Source: Gaeumannomyces sp. JS-464
Lineage: Eukaryota > Ascomycota > Sordariomycetes > Magnaporthales > Magnaporthaceae
DNA: 64,000 nucleotides
Direction: 5' to 3'
NCBI GenBank assembly: GCA_002197995.1
Contig: NGZR01000001.1
Span: forward strand, 2,542,001-2,606,000
Shown here: positions 11,050-22,909 of the stretch, piece after piece
Position numbering within the stretch: the first letter of the stretch is position 1
Layout: each line of letters opens with the position of its first letter
Translations under genes and position numbers: made by a program
The notes under the pieces: generated by a model
Databases searched by the model: none
The model's input: only the letters and a program-made list of their open reading frames with translations
What the model was told of the DNA's origin: nothing

Positions 11050-11582
11050 CCCTTTTAAGCTAAATCCTTTTAACCACGTTTTATCACCCCGCTTTTTATT
11101 AATAATAAGTACTTTCTTTTTTCACTTTTTCTTATTCCTTTTTATTTTAATAGGATATTTAATTAAGTGCGAAAACGTTTTTTTACGAAAAAAACCGTTA
11201 GTTATAAAAAGCTTTTAACGATTATCCTTTTTCATTTTTTCGAAATACCTTTTTATATTTATTATTACGAGGTTTTAAAACGTAAAAAATGTAAAACTTT
11301 TTCTTAAAACTCGTTTTAATATATGGAATGCTTCCGGATTAACCAATTAGGGTGCGACGTTTTAAAACCTTCGTTTTCGGAGTTTCGGAATATCGTCGTG
11401 CAATATTTTAAATTTAAAGCCGAATTGGAAAAGGCGGAAAAAAAGTTTTCCGCTTTTAAAAGTAAAAACGGATATAGTTGGAAAAAATAATACGCGCGGT
11501 GCGTCGCGGTATTAACTTGGTGGAAAAGTTAAAGCGTATCGAGCGAAAAAAAGCTGACTAAGCGAGAAAAAAAGAGAAAAAA
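11050..11582 (+). pseudogene. Accessory Cys-cluster/coiled-coil ORF of the reversed Gypsy copy
   Basis: The same coding region as 6530-7060 but here on the plus strand, because the element is reversed. The Cys-rich core (ECFRINQLGCD) and the Lys/Glu-rich coiled-coil part can be read with stops. It breaks off at about 11,580 where other sequence starts. Confidence 0.6.
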
Positions 11583-12690
11583 AAAGTATATTTAACGTTA
11601 ACTAGTCGGGATTTACCAATCCTTACCTTTTAAAAAGCATATAACGTGCTAACGCTACTTAAGCTTAACACGAGGCTATATGTTGCTATCGAAGCGGTTA
11701 ACAAATTAAACCATAAAGCAAGCTAGCAAAAAAAAAAAAAAAAAAAAGGAAGGCCTACCTAAGGCACACGGTTTTTAGGCCGCATTCCGGCGCTTTTTGT
11801 TAGTAAGCGGGCAATCGGTAAAAGGCGAATAAACGCCGGGGCGTTATAAGCGCTGCTATTAGTGGTAAAAAAAAGCAGTTAGCTGGCAAAATGCCGGGAA
11901 AGTGCAAGGCCAAATGTAAGCGGAAGGGATCACAACGGTCCCCTTTTAAGCCCGGCCGAAAAAAGAAAGTTCAAGGGCTAAAAGGCTTAATTTTAACCCT
12001 ATATGCTTTTTATATGTTTATCGCGTGTTAACGAAACGCTACGCGGTTTGCCAATCGTAGGACGATCGAAGCCGTGCACGATACGGGTAACAAATAAAAC
12101 CGCTTAAGATTTTAAAAATCTTGCGCGTGCGTGCTTATGCAGCAGGCCAAACTTGCGCCGTACGTATCGTAAGTGCGGTCGACCGAAAAAGAGTCGCGTA
12201 AATGGTAAAAACGAAAAGTCCCGAGGATGGCAGGGGACGGCGGCGGCCGAGCCGGCTATTCGTCCAATATGTGCTAGCTGCTTAACCGGCTTGCAATCTT
12301 TTTATGCATTTCGAAATCGTTTCGGCTCGGTGCACGAGGCGAAAGCGAAAAGGAAGTCGAAAAGCGGTTTAGTAATGCGCGGAGGTTAAAACACCTCGAT
12401 TATCGAAGGTTTCGGCGCGCGCGAAGCGCGCTTTGGGCGATAAGGCGCAGGCTTTCCCATTAGCTGGTAATAAGCACCCCGAACTTTTGCTAGCCTACTT
12501 TTTCTGCTTTTTGGCCTAGTTGCGTTATTAACGTCGTTGTTAAAAAAAGTTGGAAAACGCGGTTTAAACGGGCCAAATGGCTTGTTAAAACCTGTTATAC
12601 ATCTAGCTTTTTTGGTAGCCCGCAATATTAAAATAGCCGGGCTTTTTTAACGGCTATTAACAGTAAGTCCAATGGGAAGAATTTTTCAGG
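11583..12690 (-). mobile_element. Probable LINE 3' remnant
   Basis: The stretch 11,588-11,900 is similar, with the same spacing of short blocks, to 22,155-22,400, the 3' end of the LINE at 22,137-24,552. Shared blocks include GTATATTTAACG at the tip, AAAGGCATATAACGTGCTA-like and CCGGCGCTTTTTGTTAGT. The rest to about 12,690 has short open stretches on both strands with no recognised domain, so the extent is uncertain. A 20-A tract lies at about 11,725-11,744. Confidence 0.5.
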
Positions 12691-12696
12691 GGAAGG

Positions 12697-13605
12697 TGTC
12701 GACGGATTTCGAGCTTTACTGTTAAAAACATAACATTATTACGTTTTGCATACCTTCGCATTCGTTTCACTTTTTTTAACCGCTTAACGTTAAGTGTTTT
12801 AACCTGTTAAAAAAGGCGTACGGTTAACAAGTTGAAAACTTAATAAAGTTACACGTTAACCACGTAATTAAGGTCGAGTTTTTTTCGGCGTTTAAAGCGG
12901 CATTTTTTAATTTTATAACCGAAAGAAATATTTAAAAAAGTTTCCGAAAAGCTAGCTTTGCTTTTTTTAATCCGGATTCGGTTTTAAAAAAGCTGGATGT
13001 AAAGTTACGAACTTTAACTCCTTTAAAAAAGCCTTTAAATAACGCCGAACTTTAAACTTTTAAAACGCTTTAAATAGCTAAAAACGCAACTTCGCAATCC
13101 GAACACATTAAAATTCGGATTTTTAATTACCGGAATAGCTTTTCGTTACTTATACTATCGGTTGTAAACCAATTAACGAAAAAGGCTAAAGCAATTATGC
13201 ATCGGGTTAACCTTTTAAAAAAAAAGTGCTCCAAATTACGAAAAGCGAACGAAGCGTTAAGCAAATGCCGAAAGGTTAAAAAAACACGTGTTCGATAAAA
13301 AGGGTTACATATTATCGAAAAAATACGGGATATTTTAAACTAAAAGGAGCTAAATAAGCAGTTACAGCAAAAATGCGCGATTATAAGGGTTAAAAAAGAA
13401 GGCGACGACGATTTGTCGGCGATATAGCATTTGCGGCAAAACCGGACACAATGCGCGCATTTGCTAAAAAGAAATAAAAATGTCCGATATATATAATTCC
13501 GAGTAGTTTAAATGGATTTTTAGCGTTATTAGGTTAGCATATATATTAATTAACCGGAGGTTAAATGTAAATGTATCGCTCGCTAATATATATCGCTTAC
13601 TAATA
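12697..13605 (+). mobile_element. pogo/Fot1 C-terminal fragment P2
   Basis: Parallel to P1 8340-9262: the same transposase C-terminal region, including the zinc knuckle (about 13,428-13,465). It ends in two tandem 17-bp subrepeats that differ in sequence from those of P1. The N-terminal half is missing. RIP-mutated. Confidence 0.75.
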
Positions 13606-14285
13606 AACCACGTTAATAATACCGAGGTTTTTAATTAAGTTTATTAATATAAAAAGGCTTTACTTTTTTATATTTTATAAACCTTTTTATATATTTCGTA
13701 GTAATTTATTTAATTTATTTCGGATTGTATAAATCGATTTTGCTTTATTTGCTTTGTTACAAATTATATAAATTAATCCTGCTTTATTTACTTTATTACA
13801 AATTACACAAATTAATTTTTAAGGTTTATTTAAACCTGTTACGTAACTTCGTTTAGTAAGGTTAAATAAGCTTTTTTTAAACTATCCCGCTTATTGCTAC
13901 CTTTTACCGACTTTAGTCGTAACACGTACTTTTGCGGTAAAAACATTAAAACGGCTAATACGCACGTTTAAACGAGCTTATTAGCTTAATTAGTATAATA
14001 ATGCTTTAGCATTTAAAAAAAGCTAAACAATTGCATTTTAAAATCCTTGTTAAAGTATGTAAAGTTAAATTAAAAAGCTTAAAACTAGCTTAACTTTAAG
14101 TTAATTTACTAATAGTTGTAAAAAAGCCTTATTATTACAAAACCTCGTTAATTTTAGCAGTTATTTTATAACACTTACTTTATAACGAGTACCTTTTACC
14201 GTTTTACTTCGTAATAGTTACTTTATAACAAATACGTTATATAAGTAAATTGTATAAGTTAACGTGGTTTAACAACGAGTGGATT
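13606..14285. other. AT-rich spacer between two facing pogo fragments
   Basis: No coding potential. Stretches at about 13,735-13,860 resemble the tandem-repeat part of the Gypsy LTR in reverse (repeated TTTGCTTTGTTACAAAT-like words), so this may hold a strongly decayed LTR. I cannot set its ends. Confidence 0.4.
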
Positions 14286-14870
14286 ACCGCAACGAATGGA
14301 TTACTTACACTTAACCTCCGGTTAATTAACGCGCATATTAACTTAATAACGCTAAAAATCCATTTAAACTATTTGGAACTATATACATCGGACATTTTTA
14401 TTTTTTCCTAACAAATGCGCGCATTATGTTCGGTTTTGCCGCAAGTGCTATATCGCTAACAAATCGTCGTCGCCTTCCTTTTTTAACCTTTATAATCGCG
14501 CATTTTTTACTACAATTATTTATTTAGCTTTTGCTAATTTAAAACATTTCGTACTTCATTTATAATAAATAACCTTCCTAATCGAACACGTGTTTTTTTA
14601 GCCCTTCGGCGTTTACTTAATACCTCGTTCGCTTTGCGTAATTTAAAGCACTTTTTTTTTAAAAGGTTAACCCGATGCATAATTACTTTAGCTTTTTTCG
14701 TTAACTAGTTTATAGCCGCTAATATAAGTATCGGAAAACTACTTTTGTAATTGGAAATCCGAATTTTAATATGTTCGGATTGCGAAATTGCGTTTTTAAC
14801 TGTTTAAAGCGTTTTAAAAGTTTAAAGTTCGGCGTTATTAAAAGCTTTTTTAAAGGAGTTAAAATTCGTA
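14286..14870 (-). mobile_element. pogo/Fot1 C-terminal fragment P3
   Basis: Reverse-strand relative of P2: the zinc-knuckle region at about 14,415-14,460 and the transposase C-terminus up to 14,870, where Gypsy sequence begins. Its end also carries two tandem 16-17-bp subrepeats (14,288-14,325), again of different sequence. Confidence 0.7.
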
Positions 14871-15098
14871 GTTTAGCTTAAAGGTTTTTTTCGAAGCATT
14901 CGTTAAAAGTACCTCTTTTTAACTTTAATAAAGCGCGGCGTTATTTTTTTCTTTTAAATTCGTCGGGTTAAAAATAACGCATTGCTTTTTTTTCGTTATC
15001 GTATTTTAATTTGGTAATTTTAAATATGCAAACGTTTCGGGGTTTTTAAAAATATTATCCGATAACCTTTTTATTAAATTAATATATAACGCACTATT

Positions 15099-15333
15099 TG
15101 TTAATCCACGTAATCAACGCGTGCACCGGAATAAACTTCACACCTCGTAAAGCAACGGGCCTAAAGCCCGTGCGCTCCCACGAGCCTATAAAAGGGGATT
15201 TTTTAATCCCCTTCCTGTAACTAAATTCCTTCCCAAAACATGCATCACTACAAACACCAGTACCAGATCTATAAATCTTTATTATTCCTTTTAGGAAATC
15301 TCCGTGCCTACAGGAGTACCACTCCTACCAACA
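15099..15333 (+). repeat. Left LTR of the minisatellite-bearing element
   Basis: 235 bp, TG...CA, about 90 percent similar by eye to 16,843-17,076, with differences mostly C/T and G/A. Confidence 0.88.
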
Positions 15334-15774
15334 CTAATTAATAATGGTTGTTACAAATTAGCAAGGTAAAGGGTTTAACCATTTAACACCTTCTTAAAGC
15401 AAGCGATTGGGTTAAATGGGAAGGCTTACAAGCGAGTAAAGGACACCTTTCTACGGCAGGCGATTGGGTTTTTTATAAGCTTAAGCAATGCATTCCGATG
15501 CATTGCAGCGTAATCTTTCGAATGGCACCTTCTTGTAGCAAGCGATTAGGCCTTTAAGAGATTTCCTGGCGTAGCGGCCGCCAAATTCGACAATTTAACG
15601 GCTACCTCGATCGATTCGAAGCTATCGCAACCAACCTTTTCGATAGCGATTCCGAAGATACCTTCTTATAGCAAGCGATTGGGTCTTTTGGTTCGTTATT
15701 CGGAAGTGCGATAACCACTTCGACGGTTTCCCGATGGCCACAGCCAACCTACGATTACCTCCAACGGCATTGCT

Positions 15775-16380
15775 TCCGGCCCGGCACGCACACAAAACCC
15801 CTGGAGCCTCCGGGCGCACACAAAACCCCGGAGCCTCCGGCACCCCCAAGACCCCGACGTCCCCTTCGCTAGGCCCGACGCGCATAAGATCCCCTGGAGC
15901 CTCCGGACACACACAAAACCCCCGGAGCCTCCGGCACCCCAAAACCCCGACGTCCCCTTCGCTGGGCCCGACGCACCTCCAAAACCCCGACGTCCCCTTC
16001 GCTGGGCCCGACGCTTACAAGACCCCCGGCCTTTGGGCACGCATAAGGGCCCCAAAACCCCCGGAGCCCTCGGCACGCACAAAACCCCCGGAGCCTTCAG
16101 TACGCACAAGACCCCCGGAGCCTTCAGTACGCACAAAACCCCCGGAGCCTTCAGTACGCACAAAACACCCGGAGCTTTTAGCACGCACGAGACCCCCGGA
16201 GCCTCCGGCACAAAGAAAAAGTTGCCAGGATGGAATCATTCTTCCGGCACCTACAAAAGCCCCGGAGCCTTCGGCACCCCAAAACCCCGACGTCCCCTTC
16301 GCTGGGCCCGACGCCTACAAGACCCCCGACCTTTAGGCACGCACAAAAGCCCCAACGCCTTCGGTACCAATAACCAATGC
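15775..16380. repeat. GC-rich minisatellite array
   Basis: Two kinds of unit alternate: a 27-bp unit built on CCCCCGGAGCCTTCAGTACG (about five copies at 16,075-16,210, more diverged ones elsewhere) and a unit built on GACGTCCCCTTCGCTGGGCC (at least five copies). Because the 27-bp period is a multiple of three, several frames stay open on both strands and give repetitive Pro/Gly-rich translations. These are not taken as genes. Confidence 0.85.
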
Positions 16381-16842
16381 ACGCGCCCAAAGAAAAGAAC
16401 TGCCAGGATTGGATCATATGGCAACGCGTGCATTTGGGAGGGCCCCACGCGTCGTAAAGCCGCAAGCTTATAAAATACCCCTTTCACAACTCCATGCGAT
16501 CTTTCCTTTGGCATTTTACTGCAACGCTAAGCAGTGGTACACCCAGCATATCGGCTGTAGCCCCGAATATGGAATCACCTGATCGCTCGAGCATATAAGC
16601 GGTTATTACCTAATCCCCGAGCACCTAACCAAACATTGCCCCATTTCCTATTGTTCTTATTTACAGTCCCTAATTTACGGTTTTTACCGATATCCAGCAC
16701 GGCCCCTTTGCCTTTATTTTTTTTCCTTTGTTTTTAAAGTAGATTACCAAATCCGGAATCCTTTGTTGTTAGTATTGTGAAATCCCCGGATCCGGAAAAA
16801 GGCATGTGGCCGTTGCACGCGCATAAAAGAAAAAGTTGCCAG

Positions 16843-17076
16843 TGTTAATCCACGTGATTAGCGCGTGCACCGGAATAAACTCCACACCTCGTAAAGCAAC
16901 GGGCTTAAAGCCCGTGCGCTCCCACGAGCTTACAAAAGGGGATCTTCCAATCCCTTCCTGTAACTAGATTCCTTCCCAAGACATGCATCGCTATAGACAC
17001 CAGTACCAGATTTATAGATTTTTGTTATTCCTTTTAGGAGATCTCCGTGCTTATAAGAGTACCACTTTTACCAACA
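16843..17076 (+). repeat. Right LTR of the minisatellite-bearing element
   Basis: 234 bp. The stretch just upstream (AAGAAAAAGTTGCCAG) is found in similar form at about 16,214 and 16,391 inside the array, as if the polypurine tract region had been duplicated along with repeat units. Confidence 0.88.
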
Positions 17077-17324
17077 CTATTCGTTATAATAACCCGTTTA
17101 ATTAAACGCTACTTTTAAGTACGCTTCGGCTAATTTTAAGCTTTTTACGTTTGGCAAAAGTTAATTACTTATTAATTATCGTTTTTTAAAAGCAATTAAC
17201 TTTAATATAACCCGTTTAACCGCATTTAAAAAATTTCTTATCTTTCGAACTTTGCTTCGGTTTTTTATATTACTTTTACTAATACGCAACTTTTACGTTA
17301 AAAGTTATAAGGTTTAAATGCGTG

Positions 17325-17770
17325 TGTTACGACCAGCATGCAAGCTTTCGAACGGCAAAATAGGAAAAGCCCCAAGTGGTGCTTTTACCCCGCACTAAAA
17401 CACTTAAAATTACGTGGTTTAAGTAAGATTTGTAAATTTGTAATAAAGTAATAAATCTAAATAGGATTTGTGAATTTATAACAAAGCAATAAATCCAAAT
17501 AAGATTTGTAAATTTATAACAAAATTATAAATTTAAAAACTATTAAAGCAAAAGCAGCGCGTATATAAAAAATTTATTTTTATTATTTTAAATAGCTTTA
17601 ATTAAAACTTTAGCATTAGTTAGTTAACTTAAATTAGCTTTTAAGTATTTTTAAAGCAAGCAATTAAAACGTTTTTTTAAATTACGTGTTTTTTTGTTAA
17701 CTAAACCAGCGATATTATCCTTTCCACCCTCGAAATGCCCTATTTTAAAAGCAAACCTTTAATTATAATA
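17325..17770 (+). repeat. Solo Gypsy LTR with target duplication
   Basis: 446 bp, RIP-mutated, flanked by the perfect 5-bp duplication GCGTG (17,320-17,324 and 17,771-17,775). It interrupts the reversed gag of E4. It arose by LTR-LTR recombination of a former full element. Confidence 0.92.
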
Positions 17771-18645
17771 GCGTGCTATATGTTATAATCGGTTGCTATT
17801 TAGCCTTTTTTTAATTAGCTTTATTTTGCACCATTTTCTTTTATTTATAACCTTTTTTTTCCTATTATCGTTCGTACAATTTATCGCTAATGCGAACCGC
17901 GTTTTAAACGTAATCCGTAAAAAACTCCAAGCGATTTTACTTCGCGAATTTACCTTTACGTTTTCGCGTAATTCATTGTAAAAGTGTAGCATTAACATAG
18001 CGTTATTTTAATTAAACTTAGTGCTAATCCGTTAAAAGTTTACGGCGTATTTAGTTACGGCTTTCGTTATTTAAAAGTTAGCAAATCTTTTTCGGCGATT
18101 TAAATTTCGTCGATTATTTCGAACACTTTTTCGACTTTTTTTTCGAAAGTTTTAAAGCTGGCGAAAATAACTTTGGTAGCTTTTTAGCTATTTTTTACCT
18201 TTTAAAGTAATCGTTTTAAATCGGCTAAAACCACTTTTTTACTTTGCCGTTTAGCTTAGTAATAACGTAAGCGATTTTTTATTTTTCGCTTACAAATTGC
18301 TATTCGTAAAATTTAAAATAGCTTTTGCATTTAGTAAAAAACGTTTTAAGTTTACCGTTTTCCTTTTCGTAAAAGTTCGAAAACAAAAACTTATACGCTT
18401 TAACCGCGATAAGTGCTTCGAAAAATACTAACTTCGTAGTAAATTGTTTTACTTCGGCTTAGCTTTTGGCAATTTCGTCCGCTATAAGCTTAAAAAGGTT
18501 AGCCGTGTTAACAGTTTCGTTAAAATCGTACTTAACACCGTTAAGAGTAAAAACCGTAGTTTTTTCCTTTTTTAACTTTTTATTATTGCTTGTTATAACT
18601 ATATTATCTTCCTTTTTACGAGGTGTTAAATAAAATTAGTTAAAA

Positions 18646-19092
18646 TGTTACAATTAAAGGTTTACTCCTAAAGTAAAACATTTCGGGGGTAAAAAGGATA
18701 ATATCGCTAATTTAGTTAATAAAGAAATACGTAATTTAAAAAAACGATTTAATTGCTTACTTTAAAAGATATTTAAAAGCTAACTTAAGTTAATTAATGC
18801 CGAAGCTTTAATTAAAGCTATTAAAATAATAGGAAATCCATTTTTTATATATACGCTATTTTTCCTAATAATTTCTTAAAATTTATAGCTTTGTTATAAA
18901 TCCACAAATCCTGTTTAAATTTATTGCTTTATTATAAATCCACAAATTTTGCTTAAATTTGTTGCTTTGTTACAAATCCACAAATCCCGCTTAAACCACG
19001 TAACTCCACGTGTTTTGCTATAAGGCGGGGGCACCACTTAAAGCCCCTCTCCTGTCCTGTGTTGTCCTGAGGCTTGCATGCTGGTCGTAACA
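18646..19092 (-). repeat. 5' LTR of reversed Gypsy copy E4
   Basis: 447 bp, full length with three tandem units, RIP-mutated. It marks the left border of the remaining ankyrin gene sequence. Confidence 0.9.
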
Positions 19093-19682
19093 TAAAGCTT
19101 TTAACTCGTAACAAATACGGTAAACCGCCTTATATTACGCCGTCGCCCGCTGCCCGCAAATGGTTAAAGCTATTATGGATAAAAAGCTTACCGGCCTACT
19201 GGCGTAAAACTTTAGCAGTTGTGCTCCTTTGCACGTCGCCGCCCGAATTAGCAATGCCGCGTTAGCTTTTACGATGGTAAAAGCCGCTAGCGGCAGCGGA
19301 CATTTTAACCAATTGCTATAAGCCGTCGACGACGGCGGAAGGACGGCATTGCATTGCGCCGCGGAGTCCGGCGCAACCGAAGTCGCACGCATTTTCGGCG
19401 AAAAGGATCCTAACCGTCGCCGGACGGTGGCGGTTCGGGATCGCAAATATTAAAATGTCCCGGCCGAGCTCGCCGCGCGGTGCGGTTAGTTGGACGTAAT
19501 GAAACTTATAGCCAGCTGGCCGCCGGATACGCCGAGCAACCATTTGCTTTTCGCCGCTTTAAAGGCCGGTTAACTGCTGGTGGTACGTTACCTCTTTTAT
19601 AACGGCTATTCCTTAAACGGACCGGGCCCGGAAAAACCGAAGCCCTTTTTTTAACCGCTTCGGAGGGGCATAAAGCGGTAAT

Positions 19683-21364
19683 TGTAAGGAGTTAGCCCGT
19701 GCGCCGGTGCCTACTTCACTTACGAAAGCGTTACCCACCGGATTATCACCTTTCTCTAAAAACACAAACAATACAAAACTGTTTCCCTTTTTTGCAAGCG
19801 GCTTTACGGCTACCCAACACTTTTAACAAGTTATAAGCCTTTAATTCTTATAAAATATAGCTACTTACAATTTCTTTTAGCCGGTGGCCGCGTTATTTTT
19901 CGTTGTTTTAACCAGTGGCCACAATTACGTTTTAAAAGCCGGTGGCCGCAATTACGTTTTAAAAGCCGGTGGCCGCATAATAACGTCTTCCGGTGGAAGA
20001 CGTCTCCCGGTGGGAGATATCGCCCGGTGGGCATTACGTACTATTTACCTTATTATCACCCGGTGGGCGATAACGAGCCGTTTGCTTTACCTTTTCCTGT
20101 AGGCCGCTGCTTTACTTCCCTATTACTTTTGGGCCGCTGCTCTACCTTCGTTAATTTTTGCTTTATAATAATAATAACGACGGCAGTCGCTTATTACTTA
20201 CCACCGCCCGGAATGTTTTTTATTTACAAAAAGGCAATTGTTAAAATACTTGCTTTGCAAGGGTTTTCCAATTTAAAAGCGTAAAAGCGCGCCGTTAAAA
20301 TGCATTTAATCGCGGGCGGCGCTAACGATTACATTAACCATAACCCGCTTTTTTAACCTAACGATCCGGCCGTTTTTAAAGTTTAAAAAGCTAAAACGGT
20401 TTTCGTTTAGTACTTTATTAAGCAATTAATTACGGAGGTTATTAACGAGCTTAAGCGATAAAGCTAAAGCTTTAAAGCCGACGATTCCGCCCGCGACTTT
20501 AAAGCTTTTTAACTCGCCGTTACTATTAAAATCGGCTAAAATACCGACGCTTAACTTAATAACTTAATAAAAAAGTTCGTTAATTTCGAGGTATCCAAAT
20601 ATAACAATGTTAAAAAAATATATTAACCGTTAGCTTAAGCTTAAAAAAATAAATGGAAAAAGCCGGCGTTGTAATTCCGGACCGTTTTTTCGTTAATTAC
20701 CTCGTTAAAAGTTTCCGAAAGCATTATTTAATTGCCGTTACCGTCGCTTTAAGCGCCCACCTAATGCCCGCCGGCCGCACCCCGATCCAAATTATCCAAG
20801 CCGTTATCGAAAACGTAATTACTTTCGAATTGGCCGACCTTTCCCTAGCTAGTATTAACGCGCTTACCGTTTGCATTAAAAAAAACTGTTTAATGGTTTT
20901 TCGCTTACCCTATTACGACCGGTGCGGCTGGCATTATACAAAAGGTAACGACGGGTGCTGGCTATTGCACTTTAAGCTGGAAAAGGAATACTATAAGCAA
21001 AAGCAGCAAGCCGTTGCATAAGCTACAGGAATAGGAACGGTTGGAAGAGCTAACCCCGGGCCGTTAATTATACCTTTAAAATGCCTGTTAACCGTGGCAG
21101 CGCTGGACAGTATACCATGTAATTAAAAAATTTGATACCACGGATATCGGGCTGTTAGTAGCAGTTGCCGGCTGGAAATAGCTTTACTTTTGTGACGCTC
21201 TCGTGGTTGTAAAGGGGTGTAAGGAGTTAGCCCGTGCGCCGGTGCCTTACTTCACCTACGAAAGCGTTACCCACTGGATTATCACCTCTCTTTAAAAACA
21301 CAGACAGTATAAAGCTGTTTCCCTTTTTTGCAGGCGGCCTTACGGCCGCCCAACACCTCCAACA
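19683..21364 (+). mobile_element. Gag-only copia-like LTR element (TR-GAG type)
   Basis: Direct repeats of 146-147 bp (19,683-19,828 and 21,218-21,364), starting TGTAAGGAG and ending near TCCAACA, flank 1.39 kb. The interior reads on the plus strand as a copia-type Gag (about 20,290-21,180, with stops in the first part) ending in a degenerate knuckle with Cys, His and Cys-Trp near 20,925-20,960 and a KFDTTDIG-like tail. There is no integrase or reverse transcriptase. It splits an ankyrin repeat. I could not find a clean target duplication, so the exact ends are open by a few bases. Confidence 0.7.
19905..20065 (+). repeat. CCGGTGG-containing short tandem words
   Basis: Seven or more repeats of an (A/C)CGGTGG core with spacing of about 17-28 bp. 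Part occurs as palindromes around each core, for example CTTCCGGTGGAAG and TCCCGGTGGGAG. It lies in the 5' leader of the gag-only element, so a role in RNA structure is possible. Confidence 0.7.
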
Positions 21365-22909
21365 AGCTGGGAACCGAGATATACGCGACTAACGTAAACG
21401 GCAAAACGCTGCTGTACGACGCGGCCAAATCGGGCCGTACCTAGGCCATTTCGGCCCTGCTCGGTCAGCGCGTAGCAATTAATGCTATCAACGAGCAACG
21501 CAAGACATTTCTTTTTTCTGCTGCTTATTAGGGCCACATCGAAGCGGTCGAAGCGCTTTTAAACGGCGGCGCCGACGTTACCTTGTGCGACGAAAACGAT
21601 TGGTCCTCCTTTTTATGCAGCCGTAAATAACCTTAAAATTGCGCGGCATTGCTTATTTAGCACAAGTTTAACGTTAATTCGCAAAATGGGGACGGATTAA
21701 GTCCCATGCACATTGCTTCGAAATGGGGTTGTTCGGAAACGGTCCAATTGCTTCTTAATAATGGGGGCGACCCAAATATGGCAACTATAACAAGGCTACA
21801 CTGTTTTACGTTGCCTTACGAGATGGGCCAAATTACAGGTTTGCGAAAGCCATGCTGGACTACGCGGCAGCAAAATGCCCGGCCTCGACACATTAACCTG
21901 TTACGGCTTAGCTCCCATCTATATGGCAATATTAAGTCCCAGCAACTCGGAAAACTTAATTCGGCTGCTTTTAGGAAAGGGTGCTAAGGCTTAAATCCGG
22001 ACTGCTAAAAGCAAAACGTGTTTTAACCTGGCGGTTTTAAAAGGCCGGGACGAGGTGCTGGAAATGCTGCTTAAAGGGGCGCCTTGTGCGGGATTATGGG
22101 ATTACCGCGATTTGGTGGCCGCCTACTGGCAGGGAAAGTAAGTGAATAAGTAAGTATATTTAACGCCAATAAGCCGAGATCTACCAGTCCCTGCCTCCCA
22201 AAAGGCATATAACGTGCTAGCGCTACCTAAGCTAAACATTAAGCTATATGTTGCTATCCGGCGGCTAGCAAAGTTAAACCCGAAGGCACACGGAAATCGG
22301 GCCGCGCTCCGGCGCTTTTTGTTAGTGAGCGGGCGATCGGCAATAGGGCGTATGTATATACGCCAGGGCGTTGTAAAGCGCTGCGGGTGGTAGTAGTGCG
22401 TTCGGCCGGCGAGTGTGCCGATAAAAGGGTGGGGCCGGGGTTTAGGCTGGAAGGCCCTCGGGACCCCTAAAGCCCGGCCGGAGGTGCGGGGGACTAACGA
22501 GCTTACTGTTAGTCCTGGTGGTACAAAGGAAAAGGTAAAAGGTGTAAGAAAACAAGGAAAAGGATATATGCGGGCTTTTTAGGCCCCGTTGTTATCGTCC
22601 AGCGATAATATAATAGTTGGTTGCTTCGACGAACGAAGCAAAAAGGGAAGGCTTTTAAAAGAGCCGTTTTTAATATCCAGGCCTATCGAAAGCCGGGGAG
22701 GGGTTCGTTATAGGCTATTTATTTTTTGCCGTTTTAGCCAACCTGCAAAACACAAGGTAGGAAAGGGATTTGTTTTTTCCGCAGCGGCACGGGTTATCGT
22801 CTTCGTGTTAAAACTTTCGGTAATACTAGTCGAAATCCCCGTAGCCGGTGCGTGCGGCTATTAGCCGTTGCAATACCTTCCGGTGCAATTGTAATGCTTC
22901 AGGCGTGTA

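Larger units (their letters stand above)
15099..17076 (+). mobile_element. Non-autonomous LTR element with minisatellite interior
   Basis: Two direct repeats of 235 and 234 bp (15,099-15,333 and 16,843-17,076) begin TGTTAATCC and end CCAACA. They are flanked by the perfect duplication CTATT (15,094-15,098 and 17,077-17,081). A purine-rich tract precedes the right LTR (about 16,827-16,836). The 1.5-kb interior encodes no gag or pol and consists largely of GC-rich tandem repeats, so the element must have borrowed enzymes from another element. It resembles the class called TRIM or LARD/SMART. It is inserted in E4 and much less AT-biased than its host. Confidence 0.85.
14871..19092 (-). mobile_element. 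Minus-strand Gypsy copy E4 (5' part), interrupted twice
   Basis: Reverse complement of E1 from its 5' LTR (here 18,646-19,092) through gag (17,771-18,645), the zinc-knuckle region (17,077-17,319) and the start of pol (15,098 down to about 14,871). Two insertions split it, each with a perfect 5-bp duplication: the small LTR element 15,099-17,076 and the solo LTR 17,325-17,770. Gag reads continuously across the removed insertions. The reversed LTR 10,672-11,040 may be its other end. Confidence 0.8.

Noticed and set aside
12153..12625. Two open frames on opposite strands in the left block
   Set aside because: Both lie in probable LINE-derived sequence and neither matches a known LINE domain.
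15775..16380. Possible CRISPR-like array
   Set aside because: Units are contiguous tandem minisatellites without unique spacers, inside a eukaryotic LTR element.
15622..16514. Several overlapping long frames on both strands with Pro/Gly-rich repeats
   Set aside because: They all come from the 27-bp-period minisatellite inside the non-autonomous LTR element; no start context, no domain, and every frame is open at once.
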